Shown here piece by piece: positions 9,167-17,613 of a DNA stretch of 64,000 nucleotides (position 1 is the stretch's first letter; each line of letters starts with the position of its first letter). The DNA is from HGM11416 sp034104345 (GTDB lineage Bacteria; Bacillota; Clostridia; Christensenellales; Borkfalkiaceae). The notes under the pieces are model-generated. The model was given only the letters and a program-made list of their open reading frames with translations. It was not told where the DNA came from and ran no database searches. The stretch covers positions 40,722 through 104,721 of the forward strand of contig JAXEDY010000008.1 in the NCBI GenBank assembly GCA_034104345.1, in the 5' to 3' direction. The position numbers were made by a program, and so were the translations under genes.

Positions 9167-9835
9167 TTATAAATTTTCGCCCGCTTTTACGGCGCGTTCG
9201 ATAACGTCGGCTGCTTCTTCGCGCGTTAAATTCGTGGTGTCGATAAGCGTTGCCGAAGGATCTTGTTTTAAGGGCGAAAACGTGCGGTGACTGTCGTTAT
9301 AGTCGCGCTGATTTATTTCGGCCAAAATAACGTTAAAATCGGCGGTTTGCCCGCGTTCGATCAGTTCTTTAACGCGGCGCTCGGCGCGAACTTCGGGCGT
9401 TGCCGTCATAAAAAATTTATATTTCGCATTCGGCAGAACGTGCAGGCAGATGTCGCGCCCGTCTAATACGCAAGGGTTTTCGGCGGCTACGGCGCGTTGC
9501 ATTTCTACCATTTTTTTGCGCACGCAGTTAAGCGCGGATATATCGGACGCAAGGCGCGAAATATCGTTCATTCTGATTTCTTTCGAAACGTCGACGCCGT
9601 CTAACAGCGTGTGCTGCACGCCGTTTTCGTAAATTATTTTTAAATTTATGTCGCCGATAAACGCCGAAACGGCGGTTTCGTCTTTGCAGTTTACGCCCAA
9701 AATTTTGGCTTTTAAGCCACAGGCACGATACATTGCGCCCGTATCGAGATGTAAAATATTAAGCCTTGCCGAAATTATGTCGGCTACGGTAGATTTGCCG
9801 CTGCCCGAAGGTCCGTCTATCGCTACGTTTATCAT
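9167..9835 (-). CDS. cmk: Cytidylate kinase
   Basis: A 222-residue enzyme that phosphorylates CMP and dCMP with ATP. Walker A is GPSGSGKS (residues 8-15), followed by LDTGAMYRA, the conserved nucleotide-monophosphate contact; LDGRDIC and RAERRVKEL supply further substrate and lid residues. Length fits the family. Start ATG with AAGGAT upstream and a promoter of its own at 9938-9966. It precedes plsC and ispH-rpsA, a typical clostridial order. Confidence 0.95.
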   Translation of the reverse strand: MINVAIDGPSGSGKSTVADIISARLNILHLDTGAMYRACGLKAKILGVNCKDETAVSAFIGDINLKIIYENGVQHTLLDGVDVSKEIRMNDISRLASDISALNCVRKKMVEMQRAVAAENPCVLDGRDICLHVLPNAKYKFFMTATPEVRAERRVKELIERGQTADFNVILAEINQRDYNDSHRTFSPLKQDPSATLIDTTNLTREEAADVIERAVKAGENL

Positions 9836-9937
9836 ATTATATGTATCCTTAATTTTCAGGTTTTGTTTTTTGTTTGTTTTTTTGTTCGTTTTATTTGCGG
9901 CGAATTAAATTCCGAAATAAATCGCGTTACGAATAAA

Positions 9938-9966
9938 ATAATATATTAAAACAAAAAAAATTTCAA
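9938..9966 (-). promoter_or_regulatory. Sigma-A promoter of cmk
   Basis: Minus strand TTGAAA (9961-9966), 17-base spacer, TATTAT (9938-9943). It overlaps the end of a hairpin, AAGCAAA (9965-9971) / TTTGCTT (9983-9989), which may end transcription of the upstream flavoprotein gene. Confidence 0.6.
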
Positions 9967-10057
9967 GCAAATAACGAAAGCGTTTGCTTTTTTATGATTT
10001 TTTTTGGTTTTATCGGGGCGTATTTACTATACGTTTGCTTTAATCCGACTGTTTGTT

Positions 10058-11434
10058 TTATGCCTTAATTAAGTTTTCGGCAGCCGCAGCCTTACCCGCC
10101 GCCGCGCCCGTTGAAAAAGCGCATTGCAAATTAAAACCGCCCGTTAAAGCGTCTACGTCTAATACTTCGCCCGCAAAATACAATCCGCTTACAAGTTTGC
10201 TTTCCATAGTTTTTGGGTTTACCTGATTAACGCAAACCCCGCCGCCCGTTACTATCGCTTCTTCTATCGGACGAAGACCTTTAACTTTAAACGACAGATT
10301 TTTAAGGGCAAACACGAGTTTTTTGCGTTCCGAAGACGTAAGTTCGCCGTTTTTTTTGTCGGCGTTTAAACCGCAATAATCGATGATAAAACCGATAAGG
10401 CTTTTGGGCAAAAGTTCGATGAGCGAGTTTTTAAGAGATTTTCCGCCGAATTTCGCAAAATCGCGTAGAACTCGCGCGTCTAACGTTTTTTCGTCGAGAG
10501 CGGGTTTTAAATCTATCGAAATTTCGTAATTTTCGGTTGAAACGTTACTTCCGATAACCTTGATTTCGGTTGATTTTACGCCGTTTTCAAGGTATGATTT
10601 TTTGTTTTGTTTTTTAAGGGATTTAGCGTAATCCGCCGACAGATAACTCGAAGCCGAAATTACCATCGGCCCCGAAACGCCGTTGTGCGTAAACAGCATT
10701 TCGCCGAAGTCGTCGTATATTTTTTTGCCGTTTTTGTTTAATTTTAACCCTACGTTTTTAAGCGACAAACCGCTTAAATCGGCAAAATCGCCGCCGAAAA
10801 GTTCAAGCCCCGAAAGAGCGGCGCGAACGGGAGAAATTTCATGACCTAAAGTTTCGGCAAACGTATATCCATCGCCCGTGCTACCCGTTACGGGGTAACT
10901 TTTGCCGCCCGTGCAAACTATTATTTTATCGCAATTTATCTGCGTTTTTTCGCCGTTCGATTGAACGGTTACGCCGCAGACGGCAACCTTGTTTTCGCCG
11001 TCGTTTGTTTGTTCGTTTTTTGTTAAAATTTGCAAAACTTCGGTGTTTAAGCGGACCGAAACGCCTAATTCTTTAAGGCAAATCTGAAAGCATTTTATAA
11101 CGTCGGACGATTTATCCGAAAGCGGAAAAACGCGGTTGCCGCGCTCGGTTTTAAGCCTTAACCCGTTTTCTTCTAAAAAAGCCATTAGTTTTTCGGGCGG
11201 AAAAGCATAAACGGAGCTCGTTAAAAAACGCGGGTTGGTTACCACGTTTTCTAAAAACTCGGTTTCGTCGCAATCGTTGGTAACGTTACATCTGCCCTTG
11301 CCGGTTATATATATTTTTTTACCGAGTTTTTCGTTTTTTTCGATTAAAACGACGCTTGCTCCGCATTTTTTCGCAAAGCATGCGGCCATGCAACCTGCCG
11401 CGCCGCCGCCGATTATTACAACGTTGTTTGCCAT
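10058..11434 (-). CDS. HI0933/YhiN-type FAD-dependent oxidoreductase
   Basis: A 458-residue flavoprotein of unknown substrate. The N-terminus has the dinucleotide-binding GGGAAGCMAA (about 9-18), then EKNEKLGKKIYITGKGRCNVTN, a signature of this family, IVCTGG in the middle, and near the C-terminus VTGGGV and LYFAGEVLDVDALTGGFN, where the second flavin-contact loop lies. Some relatives are annotated as aminoacetone oxidase, but that function is poorly supported. ATG start. It lies upstream of cmk in the same direction, separated by a hairpin and the cmk promoter. Confidence 0.85.
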   Translation of the reverse strand: MANNVVIIGGGAAGCMAACFAKKCGASVVLIEKNEKLGKKIYITGKGRCNVTNDCDETEFLENVVTNPRFLTSSVYAFPPEKLMAFLEENGLRLKTERGNRVFPLSDKSSDVIKCFQICLKELGVSVRLNTEVLQILTKNEQTNDGENKVAVCGVTVQSNGEKTQINCDKIIVCTGGKSYPVTGSTGDGYTFAETLGHEISPVRAALSGLELFGGDFADLSGLSLKNVGLKLNKNGKKIYDDFGEMLFTHNGVSGPMVISASSYLSADYAKSLKKQNKKSYLENGVKSTEIKVIGSNVSTENYEISIDLKPALDEKTLDARVLRDFAKFGGKSLKNSLIELLPKSLIGFIIDYCGLNADKKNGELTSSERKKLVFALKNLSFKVKGLRPIEEAIVTGGGVCVNQVNPKTMESKLVSGLYFAGEVLDVDALTGGFNLQCAFSTGAAAGKAAAAENLIKA

Positions 11435-11452
11435 AAAATTTACCTGTTTGCG

Positions 11453-11509
11453 GGGCGAACGATAGTGCCGCCCTTGCGGTTTTTATTTTGCTGGAGACCA
11501 ATTGTCTCC
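11453..11509. repeat. Pair of intergenic palindromes
   Basis: Between surE and the flavoprotein gene: GGGCG (11453-11457) with CGCCC (11469-11473), and a six-base stem GGAGAC / GTCTCC (11493-11498, 11504-11509) with a five-base loop. Neither is followed by a convincing T-run. They resemble a small dispersed intergenic element; no second copy was seen in this window. Confidence 0.4.
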
Positions 11510-11571
11510 CCTACGTTTTAAAAATAAATTAAAAATCATTACGAGCAGAGAATATCCGCAACGACAGAGGA

Positions 11572-12333
11572 TTAAAATCTGCCTTTAACGATCTCGAGAG
11601 CGGCGCGGTCGGTTTTGTCGCGCGAAAGCGGGGTTACCGTAACGTAGCCCACCCTATTCCACTCGACGTCGCAATCGGGTTCGTTAAGGTCGTGTTCTTT
11701 GGGCACGCCGACTAACATATACCCGCCGTTTTCGGTTTTAACGTAGCCGTCGGAATAAAGTTGAATGCCCGTTTTTGTAACTTTAACGCCTTTTATTTCG
11801 CTTTTTTCGAGATTGGGAACGTTCACGTTCAGGCAATAGCCTATATCCGCAAAATCGCACAGTCTTTCGAAAATTTCGCTTAAAACCTCGCCCGCGGCGG
11901 CAAATTTAATGTCTTTATGCGCGGTCACCGAAAACGCTATCGATTTATACCCGAGTTCGTTCGCTTCCAGCCCGCACGCGACCGTGCCCGAATATAAAAT
12001 TTCAGAACCCAAATTCGAGCCTTGGTTTATGCCCGAACACACGAGATCGATTTTTTTGTTAAGCCCGTGCGCGGCGAATTTAACGCAGTCGACGGGTGTG
12101 CCTCCCACGGCATACGCTTCGCATTTTTCGCCCGAAAAGCCTGCAAATTCGGCGGGAAGTTCGCGTTTTTCAACCGTAATTTCGCGGTAAACCGAAAGCG
12201 AATGAGAAAAAGCCGAGCGGTTTCCGTCGGGCGCGACGATTAAAACGTTATGTCCTTTTTTTAAAAGCATTAAAGCGAGAGTGTTTAAACCCTCGCTAAA
12301 AATGCCGTCGTCGTTACAAACGAGAATATTCAT
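11572..12333 (-). CDS. surE: 5'/3'-nucleotidase SurE
   Basis: A 253-residue metal-dependent phosphatase that removes phosphate from nucleoside monophosphates and other small phosphates. The N-terminus MNILVCNDDGI provides the metal-binding Asp pair; SGINQGSNLG and YSGTVACGLEA form the rest of the active site. ATG start with AAGGAT seven bases upstream. Its start is only 11 bases after the stop of the decarboxylase alpha gene, so it is the last gene of that operon; there is no evident functional link. Confidence 0.93.
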   Translation of the reverse strand: MNILVCNDDGIFSEGLNTLALMLLKKGHNVLIVAPDGNRSAFSHSLSVYREITVEKRELPAEFAGFSGEKCEAYAVGGTPVDCVKFAAHGLNKKIDLVCSGINQGSNLGSEILYSGTVACGLEANELGYKSIAFSVTAHKDIKFAAAGEVLSEIFERLCDFADIGYCLNVNVPNLEKSEIKGVKVTKTGIQLYSDGYVKTENGGYMLVGVPKEHDLNEPDCDVEWNRVGYVTVTPLSRDKTDRAALEIVKGRF

Positions 12334-12344
12334 AAATAAAATCC

Positions 12345-13742
12345 TTATACGGGATAAACCTTATCTTTTGCTTCGGCTAAATCTTTATCTACGCCCTTTT
12401 CTTTGGCAAGGCGATATTTAAAGTAGTTTACCGATACTTCGGGGAACATGGCGTAAGTTAAAACGTCTTCTTCTTTGGTGTAATATTCGCTCATTTCCGC
12501 CTTAATTTTGTCGTATTCGGGAACGGTTAAGTCTTCTTTTACGGGCTTTGCGTCGCCGCAGCACTTTTTAACGACTTCTTCGTTGCAAGGCGCGGGAAGA
12601 TGACCGTAGCCGCCGAGAAGCAGATTTTTGAATTCTTTGGTAACCATTTTATAGCGTTCTCCGCTTAAAACGTTTAAAACCGCCTGCGTGCCAACTATCT
12701 GGCTCGACGGGGTTACGAGCGGCGGATAGCCGCAATCTTTACGAACGTTGGGAACTTCTTCCAACACTTCGTCTAACTTATCGAGTTTGCCCTGATCTTT
12801 AAGTTGCCCCATAAGGTTTGAAAGCATGCCGCCGGGAACCTGATATTTTAGCGTGTTTACGTTGATTTTGCGAACGTTCGGGTTAAGCCGGCCTTCTTTT
12901 TCGAGTTTATCCGCCACCTTTTTGAAGTGTTCGGTAATGGGAATAAGTTTCTGAACGTCGATACCCGTATCGTATTTTGTGCCTGCCAAAGTTACGACCA
13001 GCGGTTCGGTTGCAGGTTGCGAAGTGCCGTTACCCATTGCCGAAAGCGCGCAATCTACTATGTCGCACCCCGCCTCGATGGCTTTTAAGTTTACCATATC
13101 GCCCGTACCGGTTGTGTTGTGAGTGTGCAGGTGTATCTTCGTTTCGGGTTTTAACACCTTTTTCATCGCCGAAATAAGGTCGTAAGCGGTATACGGAAGA
13201 AGCAGGTTCGCCATATCTTTAAGGCAGATATTGTCGGCGCCCATGTCTTCGAGCGTTTTTGCAAGTTTTACGAAATATTCGTTGGTGTGAACGGGGCTGG
13301 TCGTATAAGAAATGGTCGCTTCGCAGATGCCTCTGTATTTTTTTATCGCAGCCATAGGGGCTTTTAAATTTTCGACGTCGTTAAGCGCGTCGAAAACCCT
13401 TATAACGTCTACCCCGTTTTTAATGGCGTATTCGACGAATTTATCTACTACGTCGTTGGTGTAATGCTTATAACCGAGCAGGTTCTGCCCGCGGAGAAGC
13501 ATCTGAATTTTTGTTTTTTTAAGGTGACTTTTTAAAACGCGAAGGCGTTCCCACGGATCTTCGTTTAAAAAGCGAAGGCACGAATCGAAAGTCGCGCCGC
13601 CCCATGCTTCGAGCGAATAATACCCGATGTCGTCGAGCGCGTCGAGCGCGGGGAGCATATCTTCCAAACTCATACGCGTTGCCGCCTGCGATTGGTGAGC
13701 GTCGCGCAGTATGGTTTCGGTTATCATAACTTTTTTATCCAT
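12345..13742 (-). CDS. oadA: Oxaloacetate decarboxylase alpha subunit (5S carboxyltransferase)
   Basis: A 465-residue carboxyltransferase that moves a carboxyl group between oxaloacetate/pyruvate and a biotin carrier. It is a TIM barrel of the HMGL-like type: ETILRDAHQS (metal-binding Asp) at residues 8-17, the catalytic Lys in CLKDM, and the metal-binding HLHTH (about 207). The C-terminal conserved carboxylase domain is present, but the fused biotin domain of classic OadA is absent; the carrier is encoded separately at 15182-15544. It is therefore the equivalent of the 5S subunit of transcarboxylase. Fifth gene of the six-gene operon that starts at 17357. Direction of the reaction in vivo is not decided by sequence. 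Confidence 0.92.
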   Translation of the reverse strand: MDKKVMITETILRDAHQSQAATRMSLEDMLPALDALDDIGYYSLEAWGGATFDSCLRFLNEDPWERLRVLKSHLKKTKIQMLLRGQNLLGYKHYTNDVVDKFVEYAIKNGVDVIRVFDALNDVENLKAPMAAIKKYRGICEATISYTTSPVHTNEYFVKLAKTLEDMGADNICLKDMANLLLPYTAYDLISAMKKVLKPETKIHLHTHNTTGTGDMVNLKAIEAGCDIVDCALSAMGNGTSQPATEPLVVTLAGTKYDTGIDVQKLIPITEHFKKVADKLEKEGRLNPNVRKINVNTLKYQVPGGMLSNLMGQLKDQGKLDKLDEVLEEVPNVRKDCGYPPLVTPSSQIVGTQAVLNVLSGERYKMVTKEFKNLLLGGYGHLPAPCNEEVVKKCCGDAKPVKEDLTVPEYDKIKAEMSEYYTKEEDVLTYAMFPEVSVNYFKYRLAKEKGVDKDLAEAKDKVYPV

Positions 13743-13793
13743 AATAACGAATTAACTCCTATATAAAAGTTGTTGCGAAAGCCCGAAAACGCT

Positions 13794-15164
13794 TTACAGC
13801 ACGGGGCATATCGCCAAAAGAACGCCCGCCGCTATCGCAGAACCGATAACGCCCGCTACGTTCGGGCCCATTGCATGCATCAAAAGATGGTTACTAGGGT
13901 CGTATTCACGACCTACGTCCTGCGAAATACGCGCCGCCATGGGCACAGCCGAAACGCCCGCAGAACCGATGAGCGGGTTGATTCCGCCGAATATTTTGTT
14001 CATAATCTTTGCGCAGAGCAAACCGCCGACCGTTCCCATGCAGAACGCGAACAAGCCGAGAAGTATGATTTTAATAGTGCTCCAATCAAGGAATATCGCG
14101 CCCGTTGCCTTCGAACCGACCATAACGCCCAGGAAAATGGTGATGGTATTCATAAGCCCGTTTTGCGCGGTATCCGAAAGACGAGCCGTGCAGCCCGATT
14201 CCTTTAAAAGGTTGCCGAGCATAAGCATGCCGAGAAGGGGCATCGCGTCGGGAAGCAAAATGCCCACGACGAGCGAAACCGCTATCGGGAATATGATTTT
14301 TTCGAGCTTCGACACGGTACGAAGCTGTTTCATTTTGATTTTGCGTTCTTTATCCGTGGTCAAAAGGCGCATTATCGGCTTTTGAATGATAGGAATAAGC
14401 GCCATATACGAATATGCCGAAATTGCTATTGCGGGCAAAAGCGGTTCGGCAAGTTTTTTGGTAACGTAAATTGCCGTAGGTCCGTCGGCGCCGCCGATTA
14501 TGCCGATTGCGCCCGCTTCCATCGGGGTAAAACCGAGAATGGTAACCGCACCCAGAAAGGTAATGAATATGCCGAGTTGCGCCGCCGCGCCGATGAACAT
14601 GCTTTTGGGGTTTGCGATAAGCGGGCCGAAGTCGGTCATACAGCCTATGCCCAAAAAGATGATCGGCGGGAAAATAACCCAGTCTACGCCTTTATATATG
14701 TAGTAGAACAAGCCGAAATCGCGGATAATCTGCTCGGTAGATACCGAAAGCGCGTTTGCGTTGAAGGTCATTCCGTTTATGGTAACGGCAGTGGTTTTAA
14801 GATATTCGGTAAGCGCGCCTATATCCGCATAATTCGTGCCGAAAACTTTATTGAGTTCGGTAAGAGTGCCTTTTGCTATTTCGGCGTTAGTGAGCGTATC
14901 GGTTATGACGTAGCCCTTGGTGCCGAACAAAACGTGATATACGCCCGGAACGTTAACTATAAACATACCGAACGCTATGGGAAGCATTAACAGCGGTTCG
15001 AATCCCTTTACTATTGCAAGATAGAAAAGCACGAACGAGATGGCAAGCATAACGTAGTTTCGCCAGTCGCCGCCGGCAAAAAGCCCCGTTTGCTCCCAAA
15101 GCCTTTGAAGCGACGTTTTAACGCCTTCCCAAAAGCCCCCGTCGAGTAAACAATTCAAAAACAT
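13794..15164 (-). CDS. oadB: Na+-translocating decarboxylase beta subunit
   Basis: A 456-residue polytopic inner-membrane protein that couples decarboxylation of carboxybiotin to export of Na+. Key motifs of the family are present: GGADGPTAIYV, holding the Asp needed for Na+ binding, and NPLIGSAGVSAVP, holding the second Asn/Ser site. An extra N-terminal segment with two helices and a loop of about 80 residues follows the usual start. Fourth gene of the operon, 17 bases after the biotin carrier. With the carrier and the small gamma-like subunit it should form the membrane pump. Confidence 0.92.
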   Translation of the reverse strand: MFLNCLLDGGFWEGVKTSLQRLWEQTGLFAGGDWRNYVMLAISFVLFYLAIVKGFEPLLMLPIAFGMFIVNVPGVYHVLFGTKGYVITDTLTNAEIAKGTLTELNKVFGTNYADIGALTEYLKTTAVTINGMTFNANALSVSTEQIIRDFGLFYYIYKGVDWVIFPPIIFLGIGCMTDFGPLIANPKSMFIGAAAQLGIFITFLGAVTILGFTPMEAGAIGIIGGADGPTAIYVTKKLAEPLLPAIAISAYSYMALIPIIQKPIMRLLTTDKERKIKMKQLRTVSKLEKIIFPIAVSLVVGILLPDAMPLLGMLMLGNLLKESGCTARLSDTAQNGLMNTITIFLGVMVGSKATGAIFLDWSTIKIILLGLFAFCMGTVGGLLCAKIMNKIFGGINPLIGSAGVSAVPMAARISQDVGREYDPSNHLLMHAMGPNVAGVIGSAIAAGVLLAICPVL

Positions 15165-15181
15165 TTTTTACCCCCGAAAAA

Positions 15182-15544
15182 TCAGCCGATTACAGCGATA
15201 ACCGCGTCGGTTTCGACGGTGGCACCCGTCTGAACGGGGAAAGTTACCACGCCGTCGCAGGGAGCGCTGATGTCGTTATCCATTTTCATGGCTTCGAATA
15301 TTAAAATAAGGTCGCCTTTTTTAACCTTGCTGCCTGCGGCAACGCAAAGTTTTTTGACCATTCCGGGAAACGGAGCGGTTACTTTTTCGCCTCCCGCCAT
15401 AACGGGAGCGGCGGGAGCTGCGGGAGCAGCGGCTACGGGAGCCGCGGGAGCAACCGAAGTTACGACGGGAGTAGCGCCGCCGTTTACTTCTTCTACCGCT
15501 ACGTCGTATTGAGTTCCGTTTACGGTTATTAAAAATTTACGCAT
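15182..15544 (-). CDS. Biotin carboxyl carrier protein of the decarboxylase
   Basis: A 120-residue protein that swings carboxybiotin between the carboxyltransferases and the membrane pump. A short N-terminal domain (1-25) is joined by an Ala/Pro linker (about 30-50) to a biotinyl domain; the biotinylated Lys87 sits in FEAMKMDND. This corresponds to the 1.3S subunit of transcarboxylase or GcdC. ATG start with AAAGGAG. Third gene of the operon. Confidence 0.93.
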   Translation of the reverse strand: MRKFLITVNGTQYDVAVEEVNGGATPVVTSVAPAAPVAAAPAAPAAPVMAGGEKVTAPFPGMVKKLCVAAGSKVKKGDLILIFEAMKMDNDISAPCDGVVTFPVQTGATVETDAVIAVIG

Positions 15545-15613
15545 AATTAAAATTTCTCCTTTATCTCGGTTAAAATCGTTTATAATTATTTTTTAGTTAT
15601 TTTCGGTATAAAT

Positions 15614-15958
15614 TCAGCCGCGTTTTTTTAATTTTTTAACGGCAAATTCGCATTTTTCGTTGTTCTTTTCGTAATAAGCGTTTACAGCCGCGGTTATAAC
15701 CGCCACCACTTCGGGCGATACGCCGTTTACGCTTTGTGCCGCGGGAGCGGTTGCCGCCGCGGGTTCGGTTTTTGCGGGCGCGTTCGATTTTTTATTTTTT
15801 ACGGCTGTCATTGCCTTACCGATCAAGGTAATAACGGTAACGATAATCGCTATGCCGAAAAATATGACCAGCATGCCGAGAATCAGAACGAAAACCCCCG
15901 TTTCGATGTCCGAACCGAAAAGTTTGAATTGGTAATCGCTAAGCAGATTGTTAAGCAT
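15614..15958 (-). CDS. OadG-family small membrane subunit
   Basis: A 114-residue gamma-like subunit. One membrane helix (about 18-42), then a basic region, an Ala/Pro-rich linker (about 58-75) and a short C-terminal helix containing YYEKNNEKC. Such subunits hold the carboxyltransferase on the membrane pump and in some enzymes bind zinc. Second gene of the operon. Recognition rests on topology, linker composition and context more than on sequence. Confidence 0.75.
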   Translation of the reverse strand: MLNNLLSDYQFKLFGSDIETGVFVLILGMLVIFFGIAIIVTVITLIGKAMTAVKNKKSNAPAKTEPAAATAPAAQSVNGVSPEVVAVITAAVNAYYEKNNEKCEFAVKKLKKRG

Positions 15959-15974
15959 TTATCTACCCCCGATT

Positions 15975-17357
15975 TTACGCAAGCCTTTGAAGCGCTGCTA
16001 TAACGTATTGACGAACGAACTGCGGTTCGATAACGTCGTCGATAAAGCCGTTTTTAGCCGCGTTGAACGGATCCTGCACTTCGTCGGCGTATTTTTTAGC
16101 CGCTTCGTCGTGATTTTTTTCGTTAACGCCGGCAAATTCTATCATCGCACCCTTTTCGGTTTCGAAAAGCGAAATTTTAGAAGTTGCGAAAGCGTACGAA
16201 TAATCGGCGCCGAGCGCTTTCGAGCCGAAAATCGTATACCCTAAACCCACCGCGTTTTTATAAACGACGTTTACGCGCGGGGTTTCTAAGGTGTAAAGCG
16301 CATAAGTAAGGTTTGAAATTTCTTTTAAAATCGCGCTTTTTGCAACCGTTTCGTTGGCTTTTATGCCGAGCGTGTTAACGAAAGTTAAAAGAGGAAGATT
16401 GTTTTCGCCGCAATAATAAACGAATTCTTTTATTTTTGCAACGTTTAAGTTATCGAGTTCCACGCCCTTTTCGCCGCCGCCGAAAATAATCGCGCCGCAC
16501 GAAATGCCTCCTACTCTGCCCACGCCCACTTTAACTTCGGGCGCGTAGTCAGCGTTTAATTCGATAAAATAATCTTTATCGAACACCGCGCTTATAATGC
16601 AGTTTTCGCAAGTTTTTTCGTTGAGTTCGGGCGCGGTTCTGTTTAAGTCGTCCATCGTTTCGACTTCGCCGTTATAATCGGGCAGAACGTCTAAAATTTT
16701 GGTAACCGTATCGCGCACGAAAAGCATATCGTCTGCGGCAAAAGTGGTTAAACCGTTATATTTTGCCGATTTAACGCCGCCTATGTCGTCGCCGTCCGCT
16801 TTTTTACCGCTTTTTGCGGCAAGAACGAGCGGGCTGTTATAACTTACGCACGCGTTTTTAAGCGTAAAGTTATAATCGCAAGCCGCCGCTATCAAAGCGT
16901 TCGAGCCGTAAACTTCGCCGATGCAAACGGCAATTTGCGGAACTTCGCCTTTAAGTTCCTGCATTTCGGCAAGAACTTCGGCAATTCCTTCCAATACGCT
17001 TACTTCTTCGCCTACGGCAACGCCTTTCGAGTTAAGCAGATAAATCATAGCGCTTCCCGAACGCAAAGCCTTAATCTGGCATTTAACTATTTTCTCGCAG
17101 TTTGCTTTTGTAAGACCGCCCGATAAAACTTCGGCGTTCTGCGCCGCTATATACACCGAATTTTCGTTTATCGAAGCCGCGCCAGTTATAACGCCTTCGC
17201 CGCCCGCAGCAGAATAAAATTCGTTTTTAGAAAAACTGTAAGAATCGAATTCGGCAAAACTGCTTTCGTCGGTAAGTTCGGCTATTTTAGCGCGAATTTC
17301 TTTGCCGTTTTCAAGCACTTCCGCCCTACGGTTTTTGAGTAAATCTATTTTATTCAT
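15975..17357 (-). CDS. Divergent acyl-CoA carboxyltransferase (12S/MmdA-like)
   Basis: A 460-residue member of the crotonase-fold carboxyltransferase family (AccD/MmdA/12S), which moves carboxyl groups between an acyl-CoA and biotin. Fold markers remain: GEGVITGAASINENSVYIAAQNAEVLSGG near residue 55-85 in general form, then a second half around residue 300. It is shorter than usual (about 510) and the oxyanion loops are altered: SKGVAVGEEV where SGGARIQEG is expected, GEVYGSNALIA for the GPCAGG loop, and KNAVGLGYT for KAYGGAY. It may be a weak or specialised enzyme or a structural subunit. First gene of the operon, with ATG after ATGGAGGGG. The acyl-CoA substrate cannot be told. Confidence 0.75.
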   Translation of the reverse strand: MNKIDLLKNRRAEVLENGKEIRAKIAELTDESSFAEFDSYSFSKNEFYSAAGGEGVITGAASINENSVYIAAQNAEVLSGGLTKANCEKIVKCQIKALRSGSAMIYLLNSKGVAVGEEVSVLEGIAEVLAEMQELKGEVPQIAVCIGEVYGSNALIAAACDYNFTLKNACVSYNSPLVLAAKSGKKADGDDIGGVKSAKYNGLTTFAADDMLFVRDTVTKILDVLPDYNGEVETMDDLNRTAPELNEKTCENCIISAVFDKDYFIELNADYAPEVKVGVGRVGGISCGAIIFGGGEKGVELDNLNVAKIKEFVYYCGENNLPLLTFVNTLGIKANETVAKSAILKEISNLTYALYTLETPRVNVVYKNAVGLGYTIFGSKALGADYSYAFATSKISLFETEKGAMIEFAGVNEKNHDEAAKKYADEVQDPFNAAKNGFIDDVIEPQFVRQYVIAALQRLA

Positions 17358-17387
17358 AAAACCCCTCCATGATAATTTTATGTTACC

Positions 17388-17416
17388 ATTATATATTAAA
17401 AAAACTTAAAACGCAA
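17388..17416 (-). promoter_or_regulatory. Promoter of the decarboxylase operon
   Basis: Minus strand TTGCGT (17411-17416), 17-base spacer, TATAAT (17388-17393). The transcript would cover the carboxyltransferase, OadG, biotin carrier, OadB, OadA and SurE genes. Confidence 0.7.
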
Positions 17417-17546
17417 CCTTTTTTAAAAAATTTTCGTTCGGTTAAGGCGGGTTTTTAAAAGTCGGGCATTTTGATATTTTTTTGTGTCTTTTTATGCAAA
17501 ATTTTTTCACCTGAAGTCATAACGAAAACCGATAAAAAACCGCGCT

Positions 17547-17582
17547 TAAAAAAAACGACCTTCGCGTTTATGCGAAAGCCGT
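17547..17582 (-). terminator. Terminator after galT
   Basis: An eleven-base stem ACGGCTTTCGC / GCGAAGGTCGT (with G-T pairs; 17555-17565 and 17572-17582) followed by eight T on the minus strand. Confidence 0.8.
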
Positions 17583-17613
17583 TTTGTTTTTTTAGTGCGG
17601 TTTAACCGCCTGA

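Noticed and set aside
14382..14990. 202-codon plus-strand frame
   Set aside because: Antisense to the oadB gene, rich in Arg and Tyr as expected of a mirror frame.
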